Source: Halieaceae bacterium (GTDB taxonomy: Bacteria; Pseudomonadota; Gammaproteobacteria; Pseudomonadales; Halieaceae). Taken from it: a DNA stretch of 64,000 nucleotides. A program made the translations under genes and the position numbers. Location of the stretch: the NCBI GenBank assembly GCA_902623175.1, contig CACNSR010000009.1, positions 1 through 64,000 of the forward strand, read 5' to 3'. Below the pieces are notes generated by a model. That model was not told the DNA's origin. It saw nothing but the letters and a program-made list of their open reading frames with translations, and searched no databases. This document shows, in pieces, positions 52,402-60,280 of this stretch (position 1 is the stretch's first letter; the number at the start of each line of letters is the position of its first letter).

Positions 52402-53967
52402 ATGGAATTGACTTTAGATCAAGCGTTGCAACAGGGTGTTGCGGCACATAGGGAAGGCAAACTGCAGGATGCGGAACGTCTCTATCGTGTCATCTTGCAA
52501 GTACAGCCCAACCATCCTGATGCCAATCACAATTTGGGTGTCTTAGCTGTGGCGGTTGGTAAGCCTCTTGACGCTATCCCCCTGTTCAAGCTGGCGGTGG
52601 AAGCCAATCCCAAGGTAGAGCAGTTTTGGCTCAGCTATACAGATGCATTGATAAAGCTGGAGCGTTTTGATGAGGCTCAGCGTGTCGTACTTGAGGGTGA
52701 GAAGTCTGGTGTGTCCTCAGAGAAATTGGAGGTTCTTCATCAGCGAATCCGGACATTGCCGCCTGAGGATAAGAAGAGAAAAGCACAAGGTGGTTCATCA
52801 GGCGCGGCGCCATCACAGGATCAACTCAATCACCTGCTGAGTTATTACCAAGCGGGTAGATTAGAGGAGGCCGAAGCACTCGCCACGTTACTCACTCAAC
52901 AGTTTCCAAAACATCCATTTGGATGGAAGGTACTGGGAGCTGTGTTAAAGGAAACAAGTAGATCAAGCGAATCGCTTGAACCCATGCAGTCGGCAGTGAT
53001 GCTATCGCCGCAAGATGCCGAAGCCCACAGCAACTTGGGTAACACCCTCAAAGAACTGGGCAGGCTAGACGAAGCTGAAGCAAGCTATAGACAAGCGGTA
53101 GCCCTGAAGCCTGACTATGCCGAGGCCCACAGCAATTTGGGTATCACGTTCCAAGAACTCGGTAGATTCCACGAGGCTGAAGCAAGTTATAGACAAGCGA
53201 TAGCAGTGAAGCCTGACTATGCCGAAGCACACTACAATTTAGGTATCACGCTCCAAGAACACGGTAGGTTAGTCGAGGCTGAAGCGAGCTATAGACAAGC
53301 GATAGCCCTGAAGCCTGACTATGCCGAAGCCTACAACAATTTGGGTATCACGCTCAAAGAACACGGTAGATTAGACGAGGCTGAAGCAAGCTACGGACAA
53401 GCGATAGCCCTTAAGCCTGGCTATGGCGAAGCCCATAACAATTTGGGTATCACCTTCCAAGAACTCGGTAGGTTAGACGAGGCTGCAGCAAGCTATGGAC
53501 AAGCGATAGCTCTGAAGCCTGACTTTGCCGAAGCCCACTACAATTTGGGTAACACGTTTAAAGAACTCGGCAGGTTAGACGAGGCCAAAGCAAGCTATGG
53601 ACAAGCGATAACTCTAAAGCCCGACCTTGCTGAAGCCCACTATAACTCGGGTAACACACTCAAAGAACTGGGAAGGTTAGACGAATCAGAAGCAAGCTAT
53701 AGACAAGCGATAGCCCTGAAGCCTGACTATGCCGAAGCCCACAGCAACTTGGGGAATACGCTCAAAGAGCTGGGCAGACTAGACGAAGCTGAAGCAAGCT
53801 ACAAACAAGCGATAGTTTTAAGGCCTGACTATCCCGAAGCCCACAGCAACTTGGGCAATACACTCCTTGAGCTAGGCAGGCATCGTGAGGGTATCAAAGA
53901 GCAGATTTTTGGGGCTGGCGTAGTTTCATTTCATTTACAGAATGGTGTTGCCATACTTCAGGAGTAG
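52402..53967 (+). CDS. Tetratricopeptide repeat protein
   Basis: A 521-residue protein made of TPR units. The N-terminal part (TLDQALQQGVAAHREGKLQD) has three or four diverged TPRs, then a charged linker with KKRKAQGG. From residue 206 there are eight full 34-residue TPRs of the form AEAHSNLGNTLKELGRLDEA plus a partial ninth. They are very alike, with 102-bp periodic DNA. The end (EQIFGAGVVSFHLQNG) is short and without an effector domain. In marine bacteria such TPR arrays are often joined to or followed by a 2OG-Fe(II) oxygenase; here one follows after 3 bp. It probably presents the partner or substrate. Confidence 0.9.
   Translation: MELTLDQALQQGVAAHREGKLQDAERLYRVILQVQPNHPDANHNLGVLAVAVGKPLDAIPLFKLAVEANPKVEQFWLSYTDALIKLERFDEAQRVVLEGEKSGVSSEKLEVLHQRIRTLPPEDKKRKAQGGSSGAAPSQDQLNHLLSYYQAGRLEEAEALATLLTQQFPKHPFGWKVLGAVLKETSRSSESLEPMQSAVMLSPQDAEAHSNLGNTLKELGRLDEAEASYRQAVALKPDYAEAHSNLGITFQELGRFHEAEASYRQAIAVKPDYAEAHYNLGITLQEHGRLVEAEASYRQAIALKPDYAEAYNNLGITLKEHGRLDEAEASYGQAIALKPGYGEAHNNLGITFQELGRLDEAAASYGQAIALKPDFAEAHYNLGNTFKELGRLDEAKASYGQAITLKPDLAEAHYNSGNTLKELGRLDESEASYRQAIALKPDYAEAHSNLGNTLKELGRLDEAEASYKQAIVLRPDYPEAHSNLGNTLLELGRHREGIKEQIFGAGVVSFHLQNGVAILQE
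53017..53832 (+). repeat. 102-bp tandem DNA repeats coding TPR units
   Basis: Eight consecutive 102-bp units with strong nucleotide similarity, including invariant stretches such as GAAGCAAGCTATAGACAAGC and CTGAAGCCTGACTATGCCGA, and a ninth partial unit after 53832. Such close units usually gain or lose copies by slippage or recombination. Confidence 0.85.
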
Positions 53968-53970
53968 TAG

Positions 53971-54576
53971 ATGCAGCGTGAGATTTTGCCAAACCACAAT
54001 GACCATCCAAATTTTATCGGAGCTTGGATGTTAGAGCCTCTTTCCATATGCGATGAGATCATCACTTATTTCGAAAAGAGCAAAGGACAACAGAAAAAGG
54101 GGATTTCGGGCCAAGCAGTGAATCTAAAAACCAAGAATTCAATCGACATCACAATATCTCCGAAGCAATTAAATCTGGCTGGTAATGAAGTCTTTAGAAG
54201 TTATTTCGAATCTTTGTTTGATTGTTATAAGGATTACGTCTTTCAGTGGCCATTTTTGAAGACATTCAAAGAAGAGTTACATGTAGGGAGTTTCAACCTT
54301 CAGCGGTATCAAAGTGGACAGCATTTTCAGAAAATCCATACGGAGCGGGCAAGTCTTGGCACTCTTCACAGGTTGTTTGCGTGGATGACGTACCTTAATG
54401 ATGTTGATAGCGACGATGGCGGCTCAACAGTTTTCACTCACTATGACTTGGAAATCCAGCCAAAGAGAGGTCTAACTTTAATTTGGCCTGCGGAGTGGAC
54501 ACATGCACATAAAGGTAATGTGTTACGCAAAAACTCGAAATATGTAATAACGGGGTGGATGCACTTCCCTTCGTAA
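53971..54576 (+). CDS. 2OG-Fe(II) oxygenase (prolyl 4-hydroxylase-like)
   Basis: A 201-residue dioxygenase of the P4Hc type. GSFNLQRYQSGQHFQKIHTE carries the first iron ligand His, here with Glu two residues on where most members have Asp (HxE). FAWMTYLNDVDSDDGGSTVF is the conserved strand, and GLTLIWPAEWTHAHKGNV has the distal His. The 2OG-binding Arg is replaced by Lys (NSKYVITGWMHF), so activity is likely but altered. GGAG at 53961 sets the start. It follows the TPR gene by 3 bp, so the two form one unit. Confidence 0.85.
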   Translation: MQREILPNHNDHPNFIGAWMLEPLSICDEIITYFEKSKGQQKKGISGQAVNLKTKNSIDITISPKQLNLAGNEVFRSYFESLFDCYKDYVFQWPFLKTFKEELHVGSFNLQRYQSGQHFQKIHTERASLGTLHRLFAWMTYLNDVDSDDGGSTVFTHYDLEIQPKRGLTLIWPAEWTHAHKGNVLRKNSKYVITGWMHFPS

Positions 54577-54732
54577 TCGCTATTGGATTCGCTTAAGTGC
54601 CGAGCAGCAGAGCGTTAGAGACGCTATAAACCATATTTTAACGGTGCTCTAGATCACTCCAGTGCTAATAACAAATGATCTTTTAGCACCGACCGTTTGC
54701 GTAACCGCCTGTCACCCCCCGCCAAATACGTC

Positions 54733-54871
54733 GCCCCTCAATTACGGCACCTGGGGGCCATAAACGCCTGTCGCTGACGCAGATGATACCGCTGAGGCAC
54801 TTAAAAACTAGAATTGAAAAAAGAGGCTAATCTCCGTTGTGATTGTGATGGTTACCGCCCAGATACATTAG
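54733..54871 (+). repeat. Repeat B copy 3 followed by A repeat copy 19
   Basis: A GCCCC/GGGGGC stem (54733-54758) leads into CATAAACGCCTGTCGCTGAC, GATACCGCTGAGGCAC and TTAAAAAC (repeat B, 54761-54812). The A repeat 54825-54871 follows (GGCTAATCTCCGTTGTG, ATTGTGATGGTTACCGCC, CAGATACATTAG). The arrangement is the same as at 23164. The remaining bases of 54577-54926 show nothing else. Confidence 0.9.
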
Positions 54872-54926
54872 AGGTGGTGCAGTCTCGAACAAAGATAACT
54901 TGGGGTAGCATTTAAGTTGCGATGGG

Positions 54927-55535
54927 CTACTCGGCCGGCTTAATGAAGTAAACACCATTCTGAGCAGTTGGGGTCCGGATTTCTAAATCTGTCCCTGCGG
55001 CTTCTATTAGCGACAAAATAAACTCATTTTCTTGGACACCACCTGGGTCAAATACCGATTCCTCCGGTAGTTCTAGCCTGCACCATGACCCCTGACACAC
55101 TTGCGATTGAAGTGGTGCGGATATTGCTCCTAGTTCAAAGACCCCAGGCTCTTTGCTCTGCCAAAACCAATCTTCAGAAAAAGAAATTTCATTAGGCTTA
55201 GTCCTAGCAACTTGTTGCAAGCTGTCGCTCAAACCGTTGGCGTCAGCGCCGCCATTAAAGGATTGGGGATTCGAGTCTGCAGAACCCTGCTCAACCGCAT
55301 TTTTTAGGTCTTGGATTTCAATACTCAATTCAACCAGTCTTGCCTCCAGCGCAGACAAATCGGCACTCGCGGGCAGTTCCCTCTGTTCCGCGGATGTAAG
55401 GGTTTCAGCATCAAATTGAACTGCTACTGGTAGTGGCTCAGGTTGCAATTGGTGCAGAGCCAACCAAACAGAGGTGCCACCAAGCACGGCACCAAGCATT
55501 ACCCATGAGATACGGAGCCCACCCAAGTTGCTCAT
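54927..55535 (-). CDS. Membrane-anchored coiled-coil protein, unknown
   Basis: A 202-residue protein with one N-terminal membrane helix (ISWVMLGAVLGGTSVWLAL) and a periplasmic remainder. A coiled coil at about 58-85 (LSALEARLVELSIEIQDLKN) is followed by a Ser/Asn-rich linker and a C-terminal beta-rich domain with a cysteine pair (QSQVCQGSWCRLELPE). I know no family. It starts 7 bp after the next gene upstream and is probably expressed with it. Confidence 0.65.
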   Translation of the reverse strand: MSNLGGLRISWVMLGAVLGGTSVWLALHQLQPEPLPVAVQFDAETLTSAEQRELPASADLSALEARLVELSIEIQDLKNAVEQGSADSNPQSFNGGADANGLSDSLQQVARTKPNEISFSEDWFWQSKEPGVFELGAISAPLQSQVCQGSWCRLELPEESVFDPGGVQENEFILSLIEAAGTDLEIRTPTAQNGVYFIKPAE

Positions 55536-55542
55536 TGCTCAG

Positions 55543-56001
55543 TCAGTAGGTCGTTTCAGTACCGAGGAACCAAATTCCTGTGTTTGGTTTTAGGCCACAA
55601 GTAAGACTCATTCCTACTGCGGCTTCATTTATCACAGAAAACGTGGCTTGCGCTTCGTCGTTACTGGAAATGGCAACAGAGCGCGTTAGAGTCACTAAGC
55701 CTTCGTCTACAGAAAGATATCGAAAGTAGCAAGGAACCTCTACTGCCTCGGAGTTGTTATTCAGCAAGGCCAGCACTACCTCTGTATCGTTACTGGTAGA
55801 CAATGTCTCGTGAATGACAGGGCAGATGATCCAGCGGGTCCCAGCTGAGTTGTTTATAACTCCGCCATAGTTAAACTTTGTTTTTGTGGAGACACTGTTA
55901 TTTACCGGTGCACAGCTTGCGCCGGCTTGAAAAAAAGCGGCTCCAAAAGCGATAGGAGCAGCGAGCAGTGTGAACAAAAATACAATTACTCTGATCGACA
56001 T
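55543..56001 (-). CDS. Secreted cysteine-containing protein, unknown
   Basis: A 152-residue exported protein. The signal peptide is SIRVIVFLFTLLAAPIAFGA. The mature protein has four cysteines (GASCAPVN, WIICPVIHE, EVPCYFRY, SLTCGLKP), likely two disulfides, and a beta-sandwich-like alternation (VSTKTKFNYGGVINNSAGTR). Resembles small secreted immunoglobulin-like domains, but no firm family. Middle gene of a three-gene minus-strand set. Confidence 0.65.
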   Translation of the reverse strand: MSIRVIVFLFTLLAAPIAFGAAFFQAGASCAPVNNSVSTKTKFNYGGVINNSAGTRWIICPVIHETLSTSNDTEVVLALLNNNSEAVEVPCYFRYLSVDEGLVTLTRSVAISSNDEAQATFSVINEAAVGMSLTCGLKPNTGIWFLGTETTY

Positions 56002-56063
56002 TTCTTACCCTCCAATTACGTAGCAGTGGCCAGCCGATTCAGCTCTTACAAATCGAGTTGGCC

Positions 56064-56636
56064 TCACCTCTTACACTTATCGACCACTTCAGTATGCACT
56101 ATCCGGCCAACCTTCATGTACCTAAAAGTGACTCGAACATTGTTGGCAGACATGAAAGCGAACTCATCATCATTGCAGTAGCGATTCATGAGAGCCTTTC
56201 CGACGACGCCGCTATCAAACTGCATGTTCTCATAAGCAACTGAAATTTCGTAATCAAAAGTAATTGCAGCTGGCCCCCTGTCCACATTCACCCTCTCGAG
56301 TGACAACATGAGATTAGGTTTATAAGGGGTAAGTCGATTGACCCGGATAGCATAGGCCATAAGCTCTTTTTGCAACTGCTTTGGGCTGAGACGCTGGACT
56401 TCTGGCGCTGGCTCAACCGTGACCGGCTGTTCAGAAGAACCGAAGAAATCACTAAAATCAAAATCCGGGTTAAGTTTATGAATCGCTAGTAAACCGGCCC
56501 CGAAAAGCAGAGTTAAAATCACGAGCGGAAGGCCACCGGGGGTTGACCTACCTCTCTTCACGGGATGACCACAATGGGGACAAGTCTTTGCTGAGGTCGA
56601 GACTTGTCCACCGCAGGCAGGGCAAGTAGCTAACAT
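56064..56636 (-). CDS. Zinc-ribbon membrane protein
   Basis: A 190-residue protein that starts with a zinc ribbon, CPACGGQVSTSAKTCPHCGHP (two CxxC knuckles, residues 5-24), followed by one membrane helix (LPLVILTLLFGAGLLAIH) and an extracytoplasmic domain with two C-terminal cysteines (MNRYCNDDEF, VVDKCKR). Such zinc-ribbon/TM proteins are common and mostly unassigned. First gene of the three-gene set that fills the module next to the intact tRNA-Leu. Confidence 0.7.
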   Translation of the reverse strand: MLATCPACGGQVSTSAKTCPHCGHPVKRGRSTPGGLPLVILTLLFGAGLLAIHKLNPDFDFSDFFGSSEQPVTVEPAPEVQRLSPKQLQKELMAYAIRVNRLTPYKPNLMLSLERVNVDRGPAAITFDYEISVAYENMQFDSGVVGKALMNRYCNDDEFAFMSANNVRVTFRYMKVGRIVHTEVVDKCKR

Positions 56637-56802
56637 TTCCAGAACCCCTTAGCTTGCGGCGGCATCACCGGCATGACAATTAGCCAGCTACACGTTAGTT
56701 TTCAACTTCGCTCAGTTCTTATCCTTAACCTAGTGATGCCGATTGATCAAGCCCTCAGCCTTTCAGCCCCTTAACAACCTTTCAAATCCTCTACCAACAT
56801 CG

Positions 56803-56842
56803 TCACCACAGTGCATCGGGTATGACTCGTCAACGGTGTATC
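56803..56842 (+). repeat. Repeat D, copy 2
   Basis: CACCACAGTGCATCGGGTAT, GACTCGTCAACGGTG. It matches 45951-45994 with few changes and lies 210 bp from the 3' end of the intact tRNA-Leu, so it may mark the right end of the last inserted module. Nothing else is evident in 56637-57052. Confidence 0.65.
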
Positions 56843-57052
56843 CGAATCCCATCTTTCCAAGATATTTTCGTAGAACCAATCCCGCCAATTGGCATGGCCA
56901 TCTTCTAAAGCCAGATATTCAATGGCATGCCAGAAGGGGTTTTTTAAAAGGATCGTTCTGCGGCCCGTATCGAGCGTCAGGGTGTGTAAATGAGTACATG
57001 AGGCTTTATATCAAAATACGAATATATATTTTTGTTTTATATGGTTTTTATT

Positions 57053-57140
57053 TGGTGCCCGGGGCCGGACTTGAACCGGCACAGCCTAAACGGCCGGGGG
57101 ATTTTAAGTCCCCTGTGTCTACCAATTTCACCACCCGGGC
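57053..57140 (-). tRNA. leuZ: tRNA-Leu(UAA)
   Basis: Read on the minus strand, this begins GCCCGGGTGGTGAAATTGG and ends GCCGGTTCAAGTCCGGC followed by CCCGGGCACCA. All arms pair, the variable arm is long as in class II tRNAs (CGGCCGTTTAGGCTG region), and the anticodon loop in GGGACTTAAAATCCC gives UAA. CCA is encoded. The 3' end faces the accessory island, and six partial copies of its 3' half are found within the island. The symbol follows the E. coli UAA gene by analogy only. Confidence 0.95.
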
Positions 57141-57165
57141 CAAAAGTGGGGTGCAACGGGCGCGC

Positions 57166-57193
57166 AGGATACCACGCGAAACAGAAATCCAAA
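57166..57193 (-). promoter_or_regulatory. Possible promoter of tRNA-Leu
   Basis: On the minus strand TTTGGA and TATCCT are 16 bp apart, followed by GCGCGCCC, a GC-rich discriminator as in growth-rate-controlled stable RNA promoters. The -10 lies about 25 bp upstream of the tRNA. Prediction only. Confidence 0.4.
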
Positions 57194-57290
57194 GCCCCGA
57201 ACTGCCCTCCCACTAACCTGATTTGCCCTGCACCCACTAATCCCTTTTCTGTAACATTACGAGCAAACACGGTTAGGGAAGGTACAGCGC

Positions 57291-58640
57291 TTGGGTTCAC
57301 CAAGAGGTGAGTTTCGGTCGAGATTTGGCTTTATTCTGGCGGCCGCGGGTTCCGCGGTGGGCCTTGGTAACATTTGGGGCTTTCCGACTCAGGCTGCCAG
57401 TAACGGCGGCGCTGCCTTCTTAATCACTTATCTGGTATTGGCCTTCGTACTAGCCTACCCCGCGCTGATGGCCGAGCTCCTAATCGGGCGCCATACCCAC
57501 CGCAATATGGTGATGGCATTGGGCTCGCTCCCCAAGCGCAGCGCGCTAGCAAGCCTGGGGCAACTTACCGGTATCGGCGGGCTCATAACGGCCAGCATGA
57601 TTCTTAGCTTCTACGCCATTATTGCCGGATGGATGCTGGGGTTCGCAGCCTCCTACCCATTGAGCGCTGCGGGTATGGGAGCCTCAGGTGACTGGTTAAC
57701 CTCTTTCGGCTCACCCCGAAGCCTGGCTCTGATGCTACTTTTTATGGCGCTCACCATGGCGGTCGTCCTCGGAGGCGTTGAAGATGGCATTGAGCGTTGG
57801 TCGCGGCGTTTAATGCCGCTCCTCATCGCGACGCTAATTTCTCTGGCGCTTTACGTGCTCACACTGGAGGGGGCGCTCACGGGCCTGGCAATCTATCTGC
57901 TACCCGACTTCGAAAAGGTGCTCTCTGGTGACTTACTTATAGACGCGCTGGGTAGCGCGTTTTTCTCACTGTCTCTAGGGGTGGGCACCATGCTCATTTA
58001 CGGCTCCTACCTCAGTGACACTGAAAACGTGCCCAGTGTCGGCGCACAAGTAGCCTTGGTAGACGTAGGCATCGCGGTATTGGCGGGCTTCTTGATACTG
58101 CCTGCCATGTACGTCGCCGACGCCCGTGGGGTCGCGATATTCAATGACGCAGGCGGCCTCCTTTCTGAGGACACGCTAATCTTCACAGTATTGCCAGCCC
58201 TATTCGACACCATGAAGGGCGCTGGCACCTGGCTGGCAACCGCTTTTTTTGCGTTGATGAGCATTGCGGCCCTGACCTCTTCTATCTCGATGCTCGAGGT
58301 CCCAGTGGCCTATCTCATTGAGCGCCACGAGCTCAGTCGCCGCCGCGCCACTTTATTCGCCGGCGGCATCATCGCCGGCTTCAGCGCTCTAATCGTCCTG
58401 AACTTTGGCACCCTGTTTGGCTGGGTGATCACCATCTCCACTCGCTATAGCCAGCCCGCACTAGGGATACTGATCTGTATTTTCGCGGGCTGGCTGTGGC
58501 AGCGTGATACCCTGTTACTGGAACTCAAGAAGAACGACGCCGATGCCGAGCTGCGCCTGTTCTGGAAAATCTGGCCCTTCTATGTGAAATGGCTCTGCCC
58601 CGTTATCGTTGGCGTAATTTTGGCACACTCGGTGCTCTGA
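57291..58640 (+). CDS. Sodium-dependent transporter, NSS/SNF family
   Basis: A 449-residue symporter with about 11 helices, of the LeuT fold. It starts with TTG after AGGGAAGG. The signature near the N-terminus, GFILAAAGSAVGLGNIWGFP, is complete except that the usual Arg after Trp is Gly; in LeuT that Arg closes the extracellular gate. SNGGAAFLITYLVLAFVLAYP is the next conserved block. It probably takes up an amino acid or similar solute with Na+; substrate unknown. First core gene right of the island. Confidence 0.9.
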   Translation: MGSPRGEFRSRFGFILAAAGSAVGLGNIWGFPTQAASNGGAAFLITYLVLAFVLAYPALMAELLIGRHTHRNMVMALGSLPKRSALASLGQLTGIGGLITASMILSFYAIIAGWMLGFAASYPLSAAGMGASGDWLTSFGSPRSLALMLLFMALTMAVVLGGVEDGIERWSRRLMPLLIATLISLALYVLTLEGALTGLAIYLLPDFEKVLSGDLLIDALGSAFFSLSLGVGTMLIYGSYLSDTENVPSVGAQVALVDVGIAVLAGFLILPAMYVADARGVAIFNDAGGLLSEDTLIFTVLPALFDTMKGAGTWLATAFFALMSIAALTSSISMLEVPVAYLIERHELSRRRATLFAGGIIAGFSALIVLNFGTLFGWVITISTRYSQPALGILICIFAGWLWQRDTLLLELKKNDADAELRLFWKIWPFYVKWLCPVIVGVILAHSVL

Positions 58641-59116
58641 GGTTCATGGCGTGTTTTCTGCTCCTTTTTCTTTGGTGTGCTCGGCGGCTTGTTTGCCATA
58701 GAGATGCCCAAGCTCACACCACAAGCGGCCATCTAGCCGTTCACGGGACTCCTTGCAGCGCTCAGTAGCGCCATCATTTTGTCTTTCGATACTACGTTCA
58801 TCGCTACAGGGCGCATCCCGCGGGATACGACTACCGGCTTTGCTGTCTCGATCGAATTGGATGGCAATGGCGTTGACGCGGCGCTCGTGCTGACAGCGGG
58901 CGCGTGGCTTTACCACGTCGGTGAACCAAAAAAGCATCGCCATTCTGGCCGGCTTCTTTTTTGTGCAGGCACTGAATGCCCTGCGCATTATCTCGATCAC
59001 CTATCGATTCAACGTGCTGGTCATGCCCAATTTGGCCCCTGTCTGCCTCTGGTTTTTGCAACTGACAGAGTCGCCGCTGTGGGAAGCCCTAACGAACAAC
59101 AGCAGACAAGCATCGG
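58641..59116. other. Region without a convincing gene
   Basis: Several overlapping frames cover this stretch (for example 58779-59120 on plus and 58644-59000 on minus), but none has family features and each is mostly low-hydrophobicity, arginine-rich or shifts character midway. One plus frame from 58921 begins NQKSIAILAGFFFVQALNAL, membrane-like, and may be the remains of a decayed membrane gene. I leave the region unassigned. Confidence 0.35.
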
Positions 59117-60109
59117 CTAGGGCGCAGCCTCCACATGTAATGTTCGACCCTCGAGAGCCGACTGCAGCGCCTTTTCCATCAAATGCCTCGCCTGACAGGT
59201 GTAGGCGTAAATACTGGCGTGAATGGCAGCGTCCTTCCAGTTGTCTACCGAACAGGCGCTGGAGTAGGTCTCGAATTCGTTGAGGGATTTGATCAATTCC
59301 GAGAGATGCCGGGGACACTCACAGTCCAACACAATCTTCTCTTCGGCCGCCGCACGCAGTTCCGCATCATTAAACATCCTCGGCTTGGCCGGCATTAAAT
59401 CAGACAGGTTACCCACGCCCTGAGACGTTTCTTTTTCTACCTGACTGCGACCAATTTCAAAAGCCAGTTGCGAAGGCTCTATAGGATACTTAAACGCGGA
59501 GTGCCCCATACGCTCCAGCTCTGCCAACCACTGATCGTTACCGAATTGGTATAAAACGATGGTGCGGCGCACACCCAGGCGCTCACGCAGGGCTTCAACA
59601 CCTCTGATTTGCTGCATGGTCAGCGATGGGCAGTGCACTACGAGCATGTCGCATTCCACTTCAGAGTTGAGCGCTACTGCGGCGTCATCAACGGACATTC
59701 TCGCCAGCAAGGCCGATACGCCAGAGATACATCCCTGATGCCCATCCAACCAGCGGCAAAGGTCCGCGCCCAAAAACACCACACGGGTCTTTGCCGGGGG
59801 CACTGGCCGCGACGGCGACATGTGATCCTGCTGCTCTAGCAGTACTTCCAATGTTTTGCGATCCGATGCTGCAATCTCGCCGATCCTGACACCCTGCTTT
59901 ACCAAGGCTGACACCAACTGGAGGTGGTCGAGATCTGATTGGGTGTACTGACGACGTCCAGTCGGCGACTTGTAACTGGCACCGAGACCATAACGTCTCT
60001 CCCACACCCTGAGGGTGTCAGACTTGAGCCCCGTGAGTCTGGCGACGGTGCCAATGCCGTATAAAGGGCGTGGCTCCAATGCCTGCAGTGTTTTAAGTGG
60101 TGCGTTCAT
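59117..60109 (-). CDS. MerR-family transcriptional regulator with cobalamin-domain-like C-terminus
   Basis: A 330-residue regulator. The MerR helix-turn-helix spans about 16-85 (YGIGTVARLTGLKSDTLRVW, RRYGLGASYKSPTGRRQYTQ). The C-terminal part (about 105-230) reads like a B12-binding Rossmann domain (RVVFLGADLCRWLDGHQG, CDMLVVHCPSLTMQQIRG), but the DxHxxG cobalt-ligand motif is absent. The layout is that of LitR/CarH light sensors, in a form that may not bind B12. It is divergent from a sigma factor and near a photolyase gene, as LitR-type regulators often are. Light control is inference. Confidence 0.82.
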   Translation of the reverse strand: MNAPLKTLQALEPRPLYGIGTVARLTGLKSDTLRVWERRYGLGASYKSPTGRRQYTQSDLDHLQLVSALVKQGVRIGEIAASDRKTLEVLLEQQDHMSPSRPVPPAKTRVVFLGADLCRWLDGHQGCISGVSALLARMSVDDAAVALNSEVECDMLVVHCPSLTMQQIRGVEALRERLGVRRTIVLYQFGNDQWLAELERMGHSAFKYPIEPSQLAFEIGRSQVEKETSQGVGNLSDLMPAKPRMFNDAELRAAAEEKIVLDCECPRHLSELIKSLNEFETYSSACSVDNWKDAAIHASIYAYTCQARHLMEKALQSALEGRTLHVEAAP

Positions 60110-60128
60110 GACGCTCTCCTGTACGCGA

Positions 60129-60214
60129 TTTGTCCAGTTTTACGCGACACTCCCGGACCCGGATCGCCATATTTGGGTATTTGTCCAGGTTTTGTTCACC
60201 TACAACGTGGACAA
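60129..60214. promoter_or_regulatory. Operator-like TTGTCCA repeats between regulator and sigma gene
   Basis: The 171-bp divergent intergenic region has ATTTGTCCAGTTTT at 60128, ATTTGTCCAGGTTTTG at 60179 and CGTGGACAAAC at 60206. TTGTCCA (60181-60187) and TGGACAA (60208-60214) form a perfect inverted pair 20 bp apart. This is a likely binding site of the MerR protein that controls both directions. Confidence 0.55.
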
Positions 60215-60280
60215 ACGGAGCTCCGAATAGAACCTGTAGAGGATCTACCCCCGTATACGTAAGCGAGCTTAGGGGGAAAC

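Noticed and set aside
58644-59000. A 118-residue minus frame after the NSS transporter
   Set aside because: Highly charged with no recognisable domain and overlapped by open frames on the other strand; kept only as an unassigned region.
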